Notes: generated by a model not told the origin, from the sequence alone. DNA of 56,778 nt from Rubrimonas sp036770645 (GCA_036770645.1 DAIPIU010000009.1:1-56778); one strand, 5' to 3'; positions 7,261-16,046 are shown, counted from the stretch's first letter. Program-made: numbers and translations.

Positions 7261-8916
7261 CGACCGATCGAAACCGGACTGCCGGTCGGCGCCCTCGGCG
7301 GCCCCGCGCGGGCCCCGGGCAACCTGCGGGTCGTCGCCGCCGCGGCGCAGCGCCCAGTGCGCCGTGCAGGCAGCGGCGACGTCGGGGTGCCGCGCCGCCA
7401 CCAGCGCGGCGCCCGGCCTGCGCGCGATCTCGGCGCGGAGGAGCGCGCGCGCCTCGGCGTCCAGATGCGCGTCCGGCGCGTCGAGCAGGGCGAGGGCCTC
7501 GGGCGACAGCATCAGGCGGGCGAGCGATATCAGCCCGCGTTCGCCATGGGAGAGCGCGCGCGCCCCCTCGCCGATGGCGCCGTCCAGCCCGCCCAGCCGC
7601 GCGAGCGCGCGGTCGAGGCCCAGGCGCCGCGCCAGCGCGGTCAGCGCGGCGTCGTCGGGACGGCGTGGCAGTCCGAAGCACAGGGCGCGGCGCAGGCTTC
7701 CGGTCAGGACCGGCGGTTCGGCGTCCAGAAAATGGATCCGTCCCGACCGCTCGCGCGCGGCCATGGCGATCGGATCGGCGCCGAAGACGCGCACCCGACC
7801 GGCCGCGGGCGCGGCCAGTCCCGCGGCAAGGCGCAGCAGCGTCGTCTTGCCGGTGCCGGCCTCGCCGATCAGGGCGACCTTCTCGCCGGGCTTCAGCACG
7901 GCATCGAACCCGTGCAGCGGTCCGGCGGCGACCGACTGCAGGCGCAGCGCCGGGGCGCGCCCGATCATCCGCCCGTGCCGCGATCGCGGCAGCGCCGGTG
8001 TCGCGAGCAGCGCCTCCAGGCGCCGCTGCGCGGCGACGGCGGCATGGCGGCGGTCCCACACGCCGCCGAGCGCCCGCATGTGCCCCACCGCCAGCGCCAG
8101 CGCCGCGAAGGCCCCCGCCAGTTCCGCCGCCGTCGCCCCGACCCGCCAGCAGACCAGCGCCGCGCCCGCGGCGGCGACCGCGCCCGCCAGATCGGGCGCC
8201 GCGCGGAGCAGCCCGCGGTGCCGCGCGCGCGCCAGCGCGGCGCGGCGCAAGCCGTCGGCGGCGCCGTCGAGCCGGTCGAGCTCCAGTCCCATGCGCCCCA
8301 TCAGCCGCAGCAGCGGCGCAAGCCGCAGCCGTTCGCCCATGTCGGCGGCCAGCCGCGCCCGCCGCCGGCGCAGGTCGCGGTGCCGTGCGCCCAGCGCCGC
8401 GCCGGCCAGCCCCATGCCCGCCGCGCCGAGCGCGAGCGGCAGGGCGGCCCCGAGCGCGGCGGCGGGGCTGAGCCAGACCAGCGCCGTCAGCGTCAGCGGC
8501 AGCGCCAGACCGCTGACAGCGAGCCGCGCCGCGCCGCGGCTGGCCCAGCCCGCCAGCGCGGACAGATCGCCGGTGAAGCGCAGCATCATCCCGCCCGTCC
8601 GCTGCGCCTCGACGCCGGCGAGCGGCAGCCGCGCCAGATGCGCGAACACCGCCCGCCGCACCGCCGCCGCGTAGCGCTGGCCGAAATCCTCGGCGAGGAT
8701 GCGCTCGGCCGCGCGCAGCGCCGCAAGCGCCCCGGCCGCGGCGGCGAGACCGGCGAGGGCGGGCGCGGGGTCCAGGCCGTCATGCCAGCGCAGGAACAGC
8801 GCGCGGGTGGCGATGGCGGCGGCTGCGGCGGCCGCGGCCTGCGCGAGGCCCAGCCCGGCGAGCGCCGCGAGCCGCCGCGCCCGTCCATCCCCCGCGAGGC
8901 TGGGCGCGCGGCTCAT
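7222..8916 (-). CDS. CydC-like ABC transporter, fused permease and ATPase, catalytic Glu replaced
   Basis: Fused ABC exporter half-transporter of 564 residues: an Ala/Leu-rich membrane domain (about 1-300, roughly six helices) and an ATPase domain (about 325-530). Walker A GEAGTGKTT (Lys357), a signature-like LSHGE and Walker B LALLD (Asp479) are present. The residue after the Walker B aspartate is Ala480 instead of the catalytic Glu (LLDAPDA), the signature lacks the usual LSGGQ, and a probable H-loop His is in AARHP. It resembles CydC, but no cydD or cydAB partner is adjacent. The C-terminus runs into repeat copy A. It overlaps the DUF1611 gene by 4 bp, so the two are co-transcribed. It may be a degenerate half of a heterodimer. 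Confidence 0.8.
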   Translation of the reverse strand: MSRAPSLAGDGRARRLAALAGLGLAQAAAAAAAAIATRALFLRWHDGLDPAPALAGLAAAAGALAALRAAERILAEDFGQRYAAAVRRAVFAHLARLPLAGVEAQRTGGMMLRFTGDLSALAGWASRGAARLAVSGLALPLTLTALVWLSPAAALGAALPLALGAAGMGLAGAALGARHRDLRRRRARLAADMGERLRLAPLLRLMGRMGLELDRLDGAADGLRRAALARARHRGLLRAAPDLAGAVAAAGAALVCWRVGATAAELAGAFAALALAVGHMRALGGVWDRRHAAVAAQRRLEALLATPALPRSRHGRMIGRAPALRLQSVAAGPLHGFDAVLKPGEKVALIGEAGTGKTTLLRLAAGLAAPAAGRVRVFGADPIAMAARERSGRIHFLDAEPPVLTGSLRRALCFGLPRRPDDAALTALARRLGLDRALARLGGLDGAIGEGARALSHGERGLISLARLMLSPEALALLDAPDAHLDAEARALLRAEIARRPGAALVAARHPDVAAACTAHWALRRGGDDPQVARGPRGAAEGADRQSGFDRSPGISRINGYLPR

Positions 8917-9974
8917 GCCGCGATCGTCCGCGCCGCTTCCACCCGGTGCAGCAGCGCGATGGCCTCCGCAGGGTCGCGCAGCGCCTCGCGCGACAGCGTC
9001 GCCAGCCCGGTCGCCGCCGCCGCCTCGGCCGCCAGAAGCGGCGCGCGAGCGATCAGGCCGGTCAGGCAGACGGGGACGATGCCGTGGCGTCCCAGAACCG
9101 CGGCGCCCCCGACGGCGGCCAGCGCATCGGGCGCGGCGTAGAGGAAGCCCGCGAAGGCGCCGCGCGTGGCCGGGTCGGCCAGCAGCGCGTCGGTTTCGGA
9201 CTGCAGCACGCCGTCGGCCAGCTCGACCACCGCGACATCGGCTCCCGCCCGGGCCGCCGCGGCGAGCAGCGTGTCGAGCGCCGCGGCGATGCGGGCGTGG
9301 GGCTCGCGATAGGTCGAGGCCATGCCGGCGTCGCTGAAGTCGAGCGCCACCTGTGCGCCGGCGTCGCGGTAGGCGTTGATGTCGCCGAAGGCGCCGGTGC
9401 CGGTGGCCTTGATCGCCGCCACCCGCAGCCCGGCGCGCACGAGGCCATGGGAAAGGCTCGCCGTCGCGTCGGTCTTGCCCGAATTCATCGACGCGCCGAC
9501 CACGCAGAGCGCCGTCAGGCCGGCGGGCCGCTGCGCGGGGGACAGCGCGTAGCGGTCGAGGTTGATCGCCGCCCCGTCGCGGTCGGCCAGCAGCCCGAGC
9601 GGCGTGACGCGGGTCGGGGCGGCCATCCGCCCGTTGGCTGCGCGCATCCGCCCGAGGATGCCGCCGCCCGCCAGCATGTCGGCCCCTTCGGCCTGCAGTT
9701 CGGCGACGCCCTCGAACTGGTCGGCCGCATAGCGCGCGCCGCAGGCGAGCACCACGAGATCGCCCTCGTAGAGCGCGGAGGGTCGGCCCTCCGACAGCTG
9801 GATGGACTTGTGCGATCCGATCCGCTCGACGCGGCCGAGCACGAGATCGCCCGCCCGGGCGGCCGCGAGGTCATGATCGAGGCCGGCCGCGTCGCCGCGA
9901 TGCGCCCGGCGCGTGGCGAATGCCCATTTCGCGCGGTCGGCGATCTGGAAGGCGAGGGGGGAATGGATGGTCAT
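8913..9974 (-). CDS. DUF1611 family P-loop protein (DgcN-like fold)
   Basis: Cytosolic protein of 353 residues. The N-terminal half (about 1-150) matches the DUF1611 N-domain (GDLVLGRVERIGSHKSIQL, GDLVVLACGARYAADQFEG). The C-terminal half is a P-loop NTPase-like domain with Walker A GASMNSGKTDA near residue 165 and ELADGVLQSET near residue 250. A characterised member of this family, DgcN, is a D-glutamate N-acetyltransferase, but the family is diverse and the substrate here is unknown. It is flanked on the same strand by an alpha/beta hydrolase (18 bp upstream) and the CydC-like ABC gene (4-bp overlap), which suggests one pathway. Confidence 0.78.
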   Translation of the reverse strand: MTIHSPLAFQIADRAKWAFATRRAHRGDAAGLDHDLAAARAGDLVLGRVERIGSHKSIQLSEGRPSALYEGDLVVLACGARYAADQFEGVAELQAEGADMLAGGGILGRMRAANGRMAAPTRVTPLGLLADRDGAAINLDRYALSPAQRPAGLTALCVVGASMNSGKTDATASLSHGLVRAGLRVAAIKATGTGAFGDINAYRDAGAQVALDFSDAGMASTYREPHARIAAALDTLLAAAARAGADVAVVELADGVLQSETDALLADPATRGAFAGFLYAAPDALAAVGGAAVLGRHGIVPVCLTGLIARAPLLAAEAAAATGLATLSREALRDPAEAIALLHRVEAARTIAA

Positions 9975-9992
9975 GGCGATGTCCTCTCGGGA

Positions 9993-10790
9993 TCAGACGG
10001 TTTCGGCGAGGGTGAGGTCGACCAGCCCCGCTTCGGCGCAGGCGGAGAAATCATGGCCCGCGCCGGGCAGCACGGTCAGCGACAGGCGGGGGTCGGGGAT
10101 GCCGCGGCGCGCGGCCATGGCCCGCAGTGCCGCGACCCACGCACGGGCGCGGCTGACGCGGTCGCCGCCCTGGGCGGCATCGAGCGCGGGGGACGCGCGC
10201 ATGGCGGGGTCGGGGACATCGTCCGCGCCGCCGACCGAGACGCGGATGTCGAGGGCGAGGAACCGGTCGAGCCCGGCGGCGAGCCGCGCGCCCCACTCCC
10301 CCGACAGGCCATAGGGAAACGCGGCGCCGTCCGGCATGGTCCACCACCCCGCCGCGCAGACCGAAAGGCGGCGCAGCCGGCGCGGGTAGAGCATCGCGAA
10401 ACGGTGCGCGAACTGCGCCCCGCCGGAATAGCCGGCAAGGTCGCGGGGACCGGAGGCCACGAGCCCTTCGGTCGTCAGCTCGTCGAGCAGCGCCAGCAGC
10501 GCGCGGTCGGCACGGCGCGGGGCGACGGCGCGCTGGTAGCCGTTCCAGCGCTCCTCGTCGAAAAGCGGCGCGATCACGGTGCGGCCCTGCGCCGCCGCCC
10601 GGACGGCGAAGATCTCGGCCATCTCGCGCGCGCCGCGGCCGATGCCGTGGATGGCGACGAGGGGCGGCGCGTCAGGACGGGGCGCCGCCGGCCGGGCGAT
10701 CCAGCAGTCGAGGGCGCGAGGGCCGCGGCCCCTGTGCTGCCGCAGCGCGAAGGCCCCTACGGTGCCGGGAAGGCTGGCGGATGCGGGCAT
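9993..10790 (-). CDS. Alpha/beta hydrolase
   Basis: Protein of 265 residues with an alpha/beta hydrolase fold. It has an oxyanion-hole region AIHGIGRGAREMA near residue 45, a nucleophile elbow GYSGGAQFAHRFA (Ser near residue 123) and a C-terminal catalytic His in LPGAGHDFS. ATG 10790 is chosen because AGAGGAG lies about 7 nt upstream; the frame continues 33 bp further with no ribosome-binding site. No signal peptide is evident, so it is probably cytosolic. It sits between the lipoprotein and DUF1611 genes with short gaps, so it is an operon member. Substrate unknown. Confidence 0.85.
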   Translation of the reverse strand: MPASASLPGTVGAFALRQHRGRGPRALDCWIARPAAPRPDAPPLVAIHGIGRGAREMAEIFAVRAAAQGRTVIAPLFDEERWNGYQRAVAPRRADRALLALLDELTTEGLVASGPRDLAGYSGGAQFAHRFAMLYPRRLRRLSVCAAGWWTMPDGAAFPYGLSGEWGARLAAGLDRFLALDIRVSVGGADDVPDPAMRASPALDAAQGGDRVSRARAWVAALRAMAARRGIPDPRLSLTVLPGAGHDFSACAEAGLVDLTLAETV

Positions 10791-10819
10791 CGGGGTTCTC
10801 CTCTGGCGGGCCGGGCGGG

Positions 10820-11506
10820 TCACAGCCGCACCCAGGCGTCCTCGACGCCGTTGCCGTCATGGACGACGCGGAAGGCGACCGGCCCCTCGCCGGGGGCGAA
10901 CCAGGTCGTGCGGGTGCGCTTGTCGTCGCGGCAGGTCACGACATGGGCGGGGGTCGGCGCGCGCTCCTCGCGGATCACGGCCTCCGCGCCGGTGACGCGG
11001 CAGACGGTGTCGCGGGCAAGGCTGCGGCCCGTGTGCGAGGTGGCGCTGCGCGTCCAGCGGCCCTCGGCGCCCGGCTGCAGCGGCCAGATCGAGGCGAGCT
11101 GGCGGACCTGCGCCTGGCCGGTGTGCCAATTGGCGCTGTCGCCGCAGCCCGCCCAGCTGTCGGACGGCGAGAACCAGTCGCCGCTGCGGGTCCAGACGCA
11201 GCCGTCGCTCTGGCGCACGCGCACGCCGTCGCGCGTGCGGGCGACCGCGAAGCGCCGGGTCTCGCCGGTCAGCAGGTCGCGCGCGTCGAAGCTCGCCGCC
11301 ATCTGCGCGGCGGGGCGGGCGGCCGGCGCGGGCGGGGTCGTCAGCCGCGCGGTCTGCGGCATGCCGCGGTCCGCGAAAAGCGCGAGGCCTGCATCGCGCG
11401 CCGCCTGGACCTGGGCGCAGGCGCCGAGCGCCAGCAGGGCGATGGGGGCGAGCAGGCGCAGGGAGGGCGACCTCCGGCGCGTCGCCGGGCGGGACTTCGG
11501 GATCAT
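10820..11506 (-). CDS. Putative lipoprotein of unknown function
   Basis: Predicted lipoprotein of 228 residues: the basic N-terminus and hydrophobic LRLLAPIALLALGAC end in a lipobox whose Cys would be lipidated. The mature part is soluble and has several Cys and Trp residues (DGCVWTRSGDWFSPSDSWAGC, DTVCRVTG, VVTCRDDKRTRTTW), giving possible disulfides. Family not recognised. ATG 11506 follows an AGGAGA ribosome-binding site. It is the first gene of the unit lipoprotein-hydrolase-DUF1611-ABC; the next start is 29 bp downstream. Confidence 0.72.
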   Translation of the reverse strand: MIPKSRPATRRRSPSLRLLAPIALLALGACAQVQAARDAGLALFADRGMPQTARLTTPPAPAARPAAQMAASFDARDLLTGETRRFAVARTRDGVRVRQSDGCVWTRSGDWFSPSDSWAGCGDSANWHTGQAQVRQLASIWPLQPGAEGRWTRSATSHTGRSLARDTVCRVTGAEAVIREERAPTPAHVVTCRDDKRTRTTWFAPGEGPVAFRVVHDGNGVEDAWVRL

Positions 11507-12022
11507 CGGGACTGTCTCCTGCAGCGGAGCGCCGCATCGGCGCTTGCACGGGGAAAACGCCCGGGCCCGCCTTCCATTCCCCGCGAAGCGGCCTTTTCGG
11601 CTCCGGGGTCGGCCCCGGCGCGGCGGTCCCCCGCCTGCATGGCCGGATCGCGCAGCCCCCCGCAGGCCGCGCCGCGACCTTCGCCCCCGAAACGGGCATC
11701 GACCCTTCGCCGCATGGGGGCGGTCCCCGCCCAGCGCGGGCCGCGCGACGCCGGCGGCCCTGCCCGCGGCCGGCCCCGCCGCCACGGCGCGGGGCAGGAC
11801 CCGTCCGAACCCGGCGCCATGGTTGCGGCGACGCCCGGGCATCGGCCCCGGTGTTCGGAAAGCCCGCCCCCGGCCGGTGCGGACCCGCCCGATCCGTCCG
11901 CCCGCAGGGGCGGGGCCGGAATGGGCGCCCGGTTGCGCGCCGATCGGCAGCCATGGCGTTTCGGCGCCGACCGGCAGGCCCGCGAGATCGGGAACGCCGT
12001 CCGCTCTTCGGTCTCGCGGCCC
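11507..12022. other. 516-bp GC-rich intergenic stretch
   Basis: No gene could be supported. Frames on both strands here are Arg/Pro/Gly-rich and have no ribosome-binding site or family motif. Several short G/C inverted repeats occur, for example around 11707-11740, without T-tracts. The part next to 11507 must contain the promoter of the lipoprotein operon, but no clear -35/-10 pair was seen. Confidence 0.5.
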
Positions 12023-12601
12023 TCACCCCGCGCGGCGCAACACCCGCACCCGCGTCTCGCCGTACCGCCTGTCGTCCGCGACGGCGAAGCCGGGCAGGGT
12101 CGGCTCTGGCTCGTCCGAGGCGGTCTCCAGCACCGCCAGCGCGTCCTCGGCCAGCCAGCCGCCGGCCAGCGCCGCCGCCAGCGCCGCCGCCCCGAGGCCG
12201 GTGCGGTAGGGGGGGTCGAGGAACGCGAGGTCGAAGGGCGCGGCCCTGCAGGGACCGGGGCGGATTGCGTCGCGCGGCAGGATGGCTGCCGCCGCGCCCA
12301 GCCCCAGCGCGTCGATGTTGCGGCGGATCAGGGCGCGGGACGGGCCGTGGTCGTCCACGAAGCAGCAATGCGCCGCCCCGCGCGACAGCGCCTCGATGCC
12401 CAGCGCTCCGGTGCCCGCGAACAGGTCCAGCACCCGCATGCCCTGCGGCGCGGGCGGGTCGGCCCAGCCGCCATGGGCCAGCAGGTTGAAGATCGATTCG
12501 CGCACGCGGTCGGAGGTCGGGCGCAGATGCGCTGCCCCGCCCCCCGCCGCCCCGGGCGCGGCCAGCGCCCGGCCGCGCAGGCGCCCGCCGACGATCCGCA
12601 C
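12023..12601 (-). CDS. rsmD: 16S rRNA (guanine(966)-N(2))-methyltransferase RsmD
   Basis: SAM-dependent methyltransferase that modifies G966 of 16S rRNA, 192 residues. Diagnostic blocks: N-terminal MRIVGGRLRGRAL, RPTSDRVRESIFNLL, motif I VLDLFAGTGALGIEALSRGA and catalytic motif IV FDLAFLDPPY. Length is normal. It lies 23 bp downstream of the peroxiredoxin gene on the same strand and may be read through from it. Confidence 0.95.
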   Translation of the reverse strand: MRIVGGRLRGRALAAPGAAGGGAAHLRPTSDRVRESIFNLLAHGGWADPPAPQGMRVLDLFAGTGALGIEALSRGAAHCCFVDDHGPSRALIRRNIDALGLGAAAAILPRDAIRPGPCRAAPFDLAFLDPPYRTGLGAAALAAALAGGWLAEDALAVLETASDEPEPTLPGFAVADDRRYGETRVRVLRRAG

Positions 12602-12624
12602 CGCCGGCGGCCCGCGTCAGTCGG

Positions 12625-13113
12625 TCAGAGCGCGTTCAGCAGCGCGTCGCCGGTCGAGCACACGGCCTGCCCCGGGCTCTCCTCGACGTTCAGCATGGTC
12701 ACCACGCCGTCGTCCACAAGCATGGAGTAGCGCTTGGACCGCAGCCCCAGCCCGGCCCCGGAGCCGTCGAAATCGAGGCCCACCGCCTTGGTGAAGGCCC
12801 CGGCCGGGTCGGCCAGCATCAGCACGCCCGCGGCGCTCGCGCCGGTGGCCTCGCCCCAGGCGCCCATCACGAACGGGTCGTTCACCGACACGCAGGCGAT
12901 GGTCGCGACGCCCCGGGCCTTCAGCGCCTCGGCGTTCTTCACGAAGGACGGCATGTGGGTGTTGTGGCAGGTGGGGGTGTAGGCGCCCGGCACCGCGAAC
13001 AGGGCGACGCGGCCCTTGCCGAGGACCTCGGCGGCCGTGACGTCCTTCAGGCCCTCCGGCGTCATGGTCTTGAAGGTCGCAGCGGGCAGGTTGTCGCCGA
13101 TGGCGATGGTCAT
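12625..13113 (-). CDS. Peroxiredoxin, Prx5 type
   Basis: Thiol peroxidase of 162 residues. The peroxidatic site PGAYTPTCHNTHMPSF is characteristic of the atypical 2-Cys Prx5 group, with the peroxidatic Cys near residue 49. Two further Cys occur, in IACVSVNDPF and QAVCSTGD; either might resolve the sulfenate, though many Prx5 proteins use glutathione or glutaredoxin. It lies between trxB (upstream) and rsmD. The neighbouring thioredoxin reductase suggests a shared thiol-redox function, but the 119-bp gap to trxB could hold its own promoter. Confidence 0.92.
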   Translation of the reverse strand: MTIAIGDNLPAATFKTMTPEGLKDVTAAEVLGKGRVALFAVPGAYTPTCHNTHMPSFVKNAEALKARGVATIACVSVNDPFVMGAWGEATGASAAGVLMLADPAGAFTKAVGLDFDGSGAGLGLRSKRYSMLVDDGVVTMLNVEESPGQAVCSTGDALLNAL

Positions 13114-13232
13114 GGCATCCCTCCGTGTCGGTTGGCGCGGCTGCGCTGCGGCGCGATATAGCTGCCCCGCGGCCCGCGGTCACGCGCCGCGGGCGCCCGG
13201 CCCCGTTTCGCCGCGCAGGTCGCCGCGGCGGC

Positions 13233-14210
13233 CTATTCCGCCGCGCGCGCCGCCGGCGCCGCCTCGGCCGAGAGGAAGCGCTCGACCTCGAGCGCGGCCA
13301 TGCAGCCCATGCCGGCCGAGGTCACCGCCTGCCGGTAGACATGGTCCGTCACGTCGCCCGCGGCGAAGAAGCCGGGGATCGCGGTCGCGGTCGAGCCCGG
13401 CACGGTCACGACATAGCCGCCATGATGGGTCTCGACCTGCCCGGCCACGAGTTGCGAGGCCGGCGCGTGGCCGATGGCCACGAACACCCCGTCCACCGCG
13501 ATCTCGCGCGGCGCGCCGGTGCCCGTGTCGCGCAGGCGCAGGCCGGTCACGCCCGGGGGCGCGTCGGTCCCCAGCACCTCGTCGACCGCGTGGTTCCAGA
13601 TCACCTCGATCTTGGGGTGCGCGAACAGGCGATTCTGCAGCACCTTCTCGGCGCGGAACCCCTCGCGCCGGTGCACCACGGTCACCTTGCGGGCGTGGTT
13701 GGTGAGGTACAGCGCCTCCTCCACCGCCGAGTTGCCGCCGCCGATCACCGCCACGTCCTTGCCGCGGTAGAAGAACCCGTCGCAGGTGGCGCAGGCCGAC
13801 ACGCCGAAGCCCTTGTACTTCTCCTCGGACGGCAGCCCCAGCCATTTGGCCTGCGCGCCCGTCGCGAGGATCACGGCATCGGCCAGCCAGACATCGCCCG
13901 AATCGCCCACGGCGCGGAACGGCCGGCGCGACAGGTCCAGCGACTGGATCATGTCCTGCACGATCTCGGTGCCCATCTCGCGCGCGTGGTGCTCCATGCG
14001 CAGCATCAGGTCGGGGCCCATGACGCTGGCGTCGCCCGGCCAGTTCTCCACATCGGTGGTGATGGTCAGCTGCCCGCCCGGCTGGATGCCCTGCACCAGC
14101 ACCGGCGCCAGCATCGCCCGCGCGGCATAGACCCCCGCGGTATAGCCTGCCGGACCCGAGCCGATGATCAGCACCCGCACCCGCCGCCCGCCTGCCCCGT
14201 CCGCCGCCAT
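13233..14210 (-). CDS. trxB: Thioredoxin-disulfide reductase
   Basis: FAD-dependent NADPH:thioredoxin reductase of 325 residues. FAD-binding GSGPAGYTAG is at the N-terminus, the redox-active CATC is near residue 140, the NADPH motif GGGNSAVEEA follows, and the C-terminal GDVTDHVYRQAVTSAGMGC block is present. ATG 14210 is chosen because GAGGGAGAG lies just upstream; an upstream in-frame ATG at 14243 would add 11 residues. It is in the minus-strand series ELM1-trxB-prx-rsmD, near the divergent lrp gene, a common Rhodobacterales neighbourhood. Confidence 0.96.
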   Translation of the reverse strand: MAADGAGGRRVRVLIIGSGPAGYTAGVYAARAMLAPVLVQGIQPGGQLTITTDVENWPGDASVMGPDLMLRMEHHAREMGTEIVQDMIQSLDLSRRPFRAVGDSGDVWLADAVILATGAQAKWLGLPSEEKYKGFGVSACATCDGFFYRGKDVAVIGGGNSAVEEALYLTNHARKVTVVHRREGFRAEKVLQNRLFAHPKIEVIWNHAVDEVLGTDAPPGVTGLRLRDTGTGAPREIAVDGVFVAIGHAPASQLVAGQVETHHGGYVVTVPGSTATAIPGFFAAGDVTDHVYRQAVTSAGMGCMAALEVERFLSAEAAPAARAAE

Positions 14211-14432
14211 CTCTGCTCTCCCTCGCACGTCGCCGATAGACATAGGCCGCAGCCCCGCGCGGCGAAAGCCGCCCGCTCCCCCGCGTCCTTCGTCGCCGGG
14301 CGCCGCGGCGTTACCCGCCGCGCCGCGCGGCAGGGAGCGGACGGGGCCAGGGAGCGCTCCATCACCCGGTCATGCGCGCCACCGTCGCTGTCGCCCAGGC
14401 CGCGCGCCGATGGCGACGGCCGCGCGCCCCCC

Positions 14433-15452
14433 TCAGGCCGGCACCAGCAGCGCGGCGGCGCGATCCGCCACGCGCTCGGTCTCGCGCAGGGGCGGATAGC
14501 GCCACTCGGCCAGCTCTCCCGCGAAGGGCCGCGACGCCCCATGGTCGCGCAGCGCGGCGTGGAAGGCCGCGATCTTGGGATCGACCCTGTCCACCGCCGC
14601 CACGAACACCGGCTTGCCGGTCGCGGCGGCCTCGCTGGCCATGCTCACGGAATCCTCGGTCACCACCACGGCATCGGCCAGCCCCAGGATGCCGGGGTAG
14701 GGGTTATCGCCCCGCCCGCCCCAGACCCAGCCGCCCACGCCGGTCAGCGTGTCCGCCAGCCGGTCCACAATCGCCCGCGGCGTGCGCCGCGACGGCGTGA
14801 CCATGAGGCCCGCCCCGTCGACGGCCAGCCGCGCCAGCCCGTCCGCCAGCCGCTCGAGCGCCCGCGCCCCGAACCCGGCCGACCGCGACGGCCCGCCCAG
14901 CAGCACCGCCACCCGCGGCTGCGGCAGATGGCCCAGCCGGCGCCGCCACGGATCGGCCGCCGCCGCCAGCGAAGCGGGGTCGAGACCGTTCAGCGCGCCC
15001 AGCGTCGTCAGCACGTTGGGCCCGGCCAGCCGGTCATGCGCGGGGGCGACCACGAGGTCGAAGGCCGACAGCCGCATCTGCGGCGCGAGGATCTGCACCG
15101 CCCCGCCCGCGCCCATCGCCCGCAGGGCCGCGACGACAGGGGCCGACCGCCGCCCCGCGCCGATCGCCAGCGCGGGCGGCGGGCCTGCCAGCGCCGCGCC
15201 CCCGTCCTGCAGCGCGCCGAACGGCCAGCCGCCGGGCCGCGGGCCGCCCAGCGCCCGGGTCGCCCAGTCCCAGCCCCATGCGGGCAGGCGGTCCCAGGGC
15301 GGGCGCGGCAGCACGGTCTTTTCCGTCACGGCACCGCCCGTGCGCCGCGCCACGGCCTGCGCCAGCGCGCGGGCCTGCACGGCGTTGCCCGCCCGCCCAT
15401 CCGTGATCGCCCAGATCGCGGGGGCGCCCCCCGCCGCAAGCCCGGTTTCCAT
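14433..15452 (-). CDS. ELM1/GtrOC1 family glycosyltransferase-like protein (DUF1022)
   Basis: Protein of 339 residues matching the mitochondrial-fission ELM1 (DUF1022) family. Blocks: AIWAITDGRAGNAVQARALA at the N-terminus, VLLGGPSRSAGF in the middle, and the C-terminal nucleotide-sugar-type region VVTEDSVSMASEAAATGKPVFV. Some bacterial members act in cell-surface polysaccharide or lipopolysaccharide core assembly; the function here is unknown. ATG 15452 gives the family N-terminus. The start lies beside an inverted repeat and it is divergent from the Lrp gene. Confidence 0.88.
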   Translation of the reverse strand: METGLAAGGAPAIWAITDGRAGNAVQARALAQAVARRTGGAVTEKTVLPRPPWDRLPAWGWDWATRALGGPRPGGWPFGALQDGGAALAGPPPALAIGAGRRSAPVVAALRAMGAGGAVQILAPQMRLSAFDLVVAPAHDRLAGPNVLTTLGALNGLDPASLAAAADPWRRRLGHLPQPRVAVLLGGPSRSAGFGARALERLADGLARLAVDGAGLMVTPSRRTPRAIVDRLADTLTGVGGWVWGGRGDNPYPGILGLADAVVVTEDSVSMASEAAATGKPVFVAAVDRVDPKIAAFHAALRDHGASRPFAGELAEWRYPPLRETERVADRAAALLVPA

Positions 15453-15453
15453 T

Positions 15454-15473
15454 TGTTGCCCGCCGACGCAACA
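15454..15473. promoter_or_regulatory. Inverted repeat in the ELM1/lrp divergent promoter
   Basis: Perfect 6-bp half-sites TGTTGC and GCAACA are separated by 8 bp. They sit 1 bp from the ELM1 start codon and 73 bp upstream of lrp, in an AT-richer patch. This position and symmetry fit an operator, possibly for autoregulation by the adjacent Lrp protein, but the half-sites are short. Confidence 0.35.
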
Positions 15474-15545
15474 TAATTGCCAAGACCGCCCCGTCCCGAT
15501 ACTCAGGGCGGGCGCGGCACGCCGCATCCTACCTCCGGATCCGCG

Positions 15546-16046
15546 ATGAGCATCGGCAAACTCGACCCGATCGACCGAAAAATCCTCGCCGAGCTCCAGG
15601 CCGACGGGCGCATGACCAATGTCGAGCTGTCCCGTCGCGTCGGCATCTCCGCGCCGCCCTGCCTGCGCCGGGTCCGCACGCTCGAGGAGACCGGGCTGAT
15701 CCGCGGCTATCACGCCCGCGTCGATGCGCGCGGCCTCGGCTTCGAGGTCGGCGTGTTCGCCATGGTCGGCCTCGCCAAGCAGGCCGAGGCCGATCTCGTG
15801 GCCTTCGAGGCGCTAGCCCGCGGCTGGCCCCTCGTCCGCGAATGCCATATGCTGAACGGCGAGATCGACTTCCTGCTGAAATGCGTGGCGCCGGATCTGT
15901 CCACCTTCCAGTCCTTCCTCACCGGCCAGCTGACCGCGGCGCCCAATGTGGCCAGCGTCAAGACATCGCTGGTGATCCGCGCCGCGAAGGACGAACCGGG
16001 CGTGCCCTTCGACGTGCTCGAGGCCCGGGCCGCCGCGGAGGGCTGA
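15546..16046 (+). CDS. lrp: Lrp/AsnC family transcriptional regulator
   Basis: Feast/famine regulator of 166 residues. The N-terminal helix-turn-helix is visible in LDPIDRKILAELQADGR and VELSRRVGISAPPCLRRVRTLEETGLIRGY, followed by the RAM ligand-binding domain (VGVFAMVGLAKQAEAD, CHMLNGEIDFLLKCVAPDLSTFQSFL). ATG 15546 begins the family-standard N-terminus. It is divergent from ELM1 and near trxB. The amino-acid effector cannot be read from sequence. Confidence 0.93.
   Translation: MSIGKLDPIDRKILAELQADGRMTNVELSRRVGISAPPCLRRVRTLEETGLIRGYHARVDARGLGFEVGVFAMVGLAKQAEADLVAFEALARGWPLVRECHMLNGEIDFLLKCVAPDLSTFQSFLTGQLTAAPNVASVKTSLVIRAAKDEPGVPFDVLEARAAAEG

Noticed and set aside
13125..15476. A 783-codon plus-strand open frame
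   Set aside because: It is antisense to trxB and the ELM1 gene, with no motif of its own.
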